A stretch of DNA of 10,132 bases, taken from positions 1 through 10,132 of the forward strand of contig JAENXP010000038.1 in the NCBI GenBank assembly GCA_016649475.1, given 5' to 3'. This document shows, piece after piece, positions 6,994 to 10,132 of the stretch. The notes under the pieces were generated by a model. That model was not told the origin of the DNA and did not search any database. It was given only the letters and a program-made list of their open reading frames with translations. Each line of letters opens with the position of its first letter. Positions within the stretch are counted from its first letter, which is position 1. The stretch comes from Burkholderiales bacterium. Lineage in GTDB: Bacteria; Pseudomonadota; Gammaproteobacteria; Burkholderiales; SG8-39. The position numbers were made by a program, and so were the translations under genes.

Positions 6994-7929
6994 ATGGCTT
7001 CCATTTTCACTTCCCCGCGCACCCTCGCCTATCTGGCCTTGATTTGCACCACAGCCCTTTGGGGCAGCATCGGTGTGGTATCGCGTGCACTCATGGAAAC
7101 GATTCCGCCGCTGGTCATGGCGGCGGCACGCTGGGGCGTGGCGTTCGCCGTATTGCTGCCCTTGGTGTGGCCGGAACGGGTCAAGATCGCGCAGGCCATA
7201 CGGCGCGACTGGAAACGCCTTCTGTTCCTGACCGCGGTCGGGGGCGCGCCGCAAAGCGCTTTGGTCTATACCGGGCTTGCCCAGAGCACGGCTATCAATC
7301 TGGGCCTGCTCAATTCGACCATCCCGGTGCTCATCATTCTGATCAGCTGGGGTTGGCGGGGCCGCCGTCCGCGCCGGCTGGAGGGCATCGGGCTAGCCAC
7401 TTCGCTCGTGGGTGTGCTTCTTATTCTGGCGCATGGCGACCTGCGCGCGCTGCTGCAATTGCAGTTCAATTCCGGCGATTTGTTGATGCTGGGCGCGATG
7501 TTGGTGTGGGCGATATACACCCTGGGTCTGCAGGACCGGCCGCAGTCACTATCCCTGTTCGCCTTTGTGTTCGTCATGGCGCTGATGGGTGAATTGCTGA
7601 CACTGCCTTTCGCCGCGCTCCAATGGGTGGGAGCCGGAGGCGTGCACCTGGGGACGCCCGAATTGCTCGGCTTGCTCTATATCGGTGCGCTCGCCACCCT
7701 GGTCTCGACTGCCCTGTTCAGCTACGGTGTGGAGCGCGTGGGCGCGGTGCGCGCCGGTATTCTGATACACCTGATGCCGGTGTTCTCCAGTATCTTTGCC
7801 ACCCTGTTCATCGGCGAGCGCTTGCTCCTTTATCATGCCGCAGGCTTCGTGCTGGTCGCTGGCGGCGCCATACTCGGTTGTCTCAAGCGGGAGCCGGTGC
7901 TATCGTCTCGGGCTCCAACGCGAATCTAG
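6994..7929 (+). CDS. DMT-superfamily (EamA) transporter
   Basis: A 311-residue inner-membrane permease of the drug/metabolite transporter superfamily with two EamA repeats, about ten predicted transmembrane helices in total. The first repeat (about residues 11-146) opens with [20 protein letters not shown] and contains the family-like [22 protein letters not shown]. The second (about 160-296) opens with [20 protein letters not shown] and contains [25 protein letters not shown] followed by [21 protein letters not shown]. Such proteins export amino acids, metabolites or toxic compounds; the substrate cannot be read from sequence. The ATG at 6994 was chosen over an upstream TTG at 6976 because [16 protein letters not shown] is the natural N-terminus; no Shine-Dalgarno is seen for either. 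It is divergent from lgt and 110 bp upstream of ilvD. Confidence 0.9.
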   Translation: MASIFTSPRTLAYLALICTTALWGSIGVVSRALMETIPPLVMAAARWGVAFAVLLPLVWPERVKIAQAIRRDWKRLLFLTAVGGAPQSALVYTGLAQSTAINLGLLNSTIPVLIILISWGWRGRRPRRLEGIGLATSLVGVLLILAHGDLRALLQLQFNSGDLLMLGAMLVWAIYTLGLQDRPQSLSLFAFVFVMALMGELLTLPFAALQWVGAGGVHLGTPELLGLLYIGALATLVSTALFSYGVERVGAVRAGILIHLMPVFSSIFATLFIGERLLLYHAAGFVLVAGGAILGCLKREPVLSSRAPTRI

Positions 7930-7947
7930 ACCGTGGTCGAAAATGAT

Positions 7948-7970
7948 GGGGTATTTCCCCTCATGCCCCC
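7948..7970. promoter_or_regulatory. G/C-block element upstream of ilvD (candidate regulator site)
   Basis: GGGG (7948-7951), CCCC (7957-7960) and CCCCC (7966-7970) recur every nine bases, with AT-rich or mixed 5-bp spacers TATTT and TCATG. The first two blocks form an inverted repeat, GGGG-N5-CCCC. It lies 70-92 bp before ilvD, between that gene and the transporter, and could be an operator or an upstream promoter element. The regulator is unknown. Confidence 0.35.
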
Positions 7971-8006
7971 TAAATCAGTCCGCTGGGAAATTCAGTCTGC
8001 AACGGG

Positions 8007-8016
8007 TTCCCGGGAA
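8007..8016. promoter_or_regulatory. 10-bp palindrome in the ilvD leader
   Basis: TTCCCGGGAA is a perfect palindrome 24-33 bp before the ilvD start codon, next to the related sequence TGGGAAATTCAG at 7984-7995. It may be a protein binding site or part of the mRNA leader. A chance palindrome is possible at this length. Confidence 0.3.
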
Positions 8017-8027
8017 TATGCAAAACC

Positions 8028-8033
8028 AAGGAG
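8028..8033 (+). promoter_or_regulatory. Shine-Dalgarno of ilvD
   Basis: AAGGAG ends six bases before the ATG at 8040, the best ribosome binding site on this strand of the window. It confirms the start and suggests high translation. Confidence 0.8.
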
Positions 8034-8039
8034 AATGTA

Positions 8040-9722
<1,683 letters not shown>

Positions 9723-9737
9723 CGGGGCGGCATTCGT

Positions 9738-9758
9738 GCGGGTTTTAGAAAAACCTGC
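9738..9758 (+). other. Short hairpin after ilvD (possible terminator, no U-tract)
   Basis: GCGGGTTTT (9738-9746) pairs with AAAACCTGC (9750-9758) across a 3-base loop: nine pairs, one of them G-U. It begins 15 bases after the ilvD stop. No run of T follows on either strand, so an intrinsic terminator is doubtful. Its core CGGGTTTT/AAAACC(T/C)G is the same as the outer stem of the next hairpin. Confidence 0.45.
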
Positions 9759-9772
9759 CCGCTGCGCGCGCC

Positions 9773-9822
9773 AACCGGGTTTTCCGTACGGATGAAAAGC
9801 CATCCGCGCGGAAAACCCGGTT
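9773..9822. repeat. Long near-perfect hairpin with 22-bp arms
   Basis: Arms at 9773-9794 and 9801-9822 are inverted copies matching at 20 of 22 positions, with a 6-base loop AAAAGC. The two differences are adjacent and give one G-U and one A-C pair (TA on the left, CG on the right). The outer part of the stem is CCGGGTTTTCCG paired with CGGAAAACCCGG; the inner part is CGGATG paired with CATCCG. No U-tract follows on either strand. It may be a miniature mobile or REP-like element, or an mRNA 3'-end structure. Confidence 0.75.
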
Positions 9823-9875
9823 ATGGTTAACTCCAAACGCAGTTTTGGTGTTTTCTATCCAAGATCGCCGATTGC

Positions 9876-9899
9876 GTACGGACGATTTTTCGTCCGCGC
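9876..9899. repeat. Second inner-type hairpin related to the long hairpin
   Basis: GTACGGACGA (9876-9885) pairs with TCGTCCGCGC (9890-9899) around the loop TTTT. It repeats the inner stem of the long hairpin (CGTACGGA ... TCCGCGC), keeps the same A-C and T-G positions, and has a C-G pair where the other has T-A. The remainder of the 233-bp gap (9723-9955) shows no convincing promoter or ORF. Confidence 0.6.
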
Positions 9900-9955
9900 C
9901 AGATTACAGCTCCGAAACAAGAAGGGGCGCGAATTAAGTCCCACGGATACATACC

Positions 9956-10132
9956 ATGCCCAACCGCCTCATCCAAGAAACCAGCCCCTATCTGCAGCAG
10001 CACGCCGGTAATCCGGTGGACTGGTATGCGTGGGGGGCAGACGCCCTGAACGCGGCGAGCGCGCAGGATAAGCCGATCCTGCTGTCCATCGGCTATTCCG
10101 CCTGCCACTGGTGCCATGTGATGGCGCACGAA
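9956..10132 (+). CDS. DUF255 (YyaL/SPATA20-like) thioredoxin-fold protein, N-terminal part
   Basis: The first 59 codons of a gene cut by the right edge of the window. The sequence [20 protein letters not shown], then VDWYAWG, then [21 protein letters not shown] is the characteristic start of DUF255 proteins, which usually run to 600-700 residues with an N-terminal thioredoxin-like domain and a C-terminal (alpha/alpha)6 barrel of glycosidase-like fold. The redox-type motif CHWC is at residues 50-53. The biochemical role of the family is not settled. The ATG at 9956 is the family's natural start. The gene lies 233 bp after ilvD, beyond the hairpin cluster, and no clear Shine-Dalgarno precedes it. 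Confidence 0.93.
   Translation, partial: MPNRLIQETSPYLQQHAGNPVDWYAWGADALNAASAQDKPILLSIGYSACHWCHVMAHE

Noticed and set aside
9738..9822. Intrinsic terminators for ilvD
   Set aside because: The hairpins are real but no T-run follows on either strand, so they are listed as hairpins and not as terminators.
9823..10011. A 62-codon plus-strand frame running into the DUF255 gene
   Set aside because: It overlaps the true DUF255 start in another frame, includes the 9876-9899 hairpin, and has no recognisable sequence or ribosome binding site.

Overview
The window is GC-rich, gene-dense chromosomal DNA from a proteobacterium, most likely a betaproteobacterium. That placement is inferred from the style of the IlvD and Lgt proteins and the lgt/ilvD neighbourhood; no rRNA or other marker is present. 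There are eight complete protein genes, one small uncharacterised gene among them, plus the first 59 codons of a ninth gene cut by the right edge. There is no tRNA, rRNA, CRISPR array, transposase, integrase, phage gene or toxin-antitoxin pair.

Left part (1-5853, all + strand). A GntR/FCD-type repressor sits directly behind a good sigma70-like promoter whose predicted start of transcription almost coincides with the start codon, so its mRNA may be leaderless. A perfect 9-bp inverted repeat brackets this promoter. Next come a cytoplasmic FrnE-like DsbA-family oxidoreductase, a 1013-residue FAD plus Fe-S 2-hydroxyacid dehydrogenase of the GlcD/YdiJ type, a TauE/SafE-type membrane exporter, and a 127-residue protein with a CxxC pair that I do not recognise. 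The dehydrogenase, exporter and small protein are closely spaced (14 and 29 bp) and look co-transcribed. Regulator plus dehydrogenase plus exporter suggests handling of a 2-hydroxy acid, perhaps a sulfonated one; this is inference.

Middle part (5877-7929). On the minus strand, lgt (lipoprotein maturation) is followed by a small DUF465/YdcH-type coiled-coil gene with a strong ribosome binding site, forming a two-gene unit. Divergent from lgt is a DMT/EamA-family transporter.

Right part (7930-10132). ilvD (dihydroxy-acid dehydratase, branched-chain amino acid synthesis) has a strong Shine-Dalgarno and an upstream region with a G/C-block element and a 10-bp palindrome. Between ilvD and a DUF255 (YyaL/SPATA20-like) thioredoxin-fold gene lies a 233-bp gap with three hairpins. 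The central one has 22-bp arms and no U-tract. The other two look like its outer part alone and its inner part alone, and the shared inner part differs by a compensating base-pair change. I find this hairpin cluster the most unusual feature of the window. The protein-coding content is otherwise largely ordinary housekeeping and metabolic genes, and I see no new defence or mobile system.
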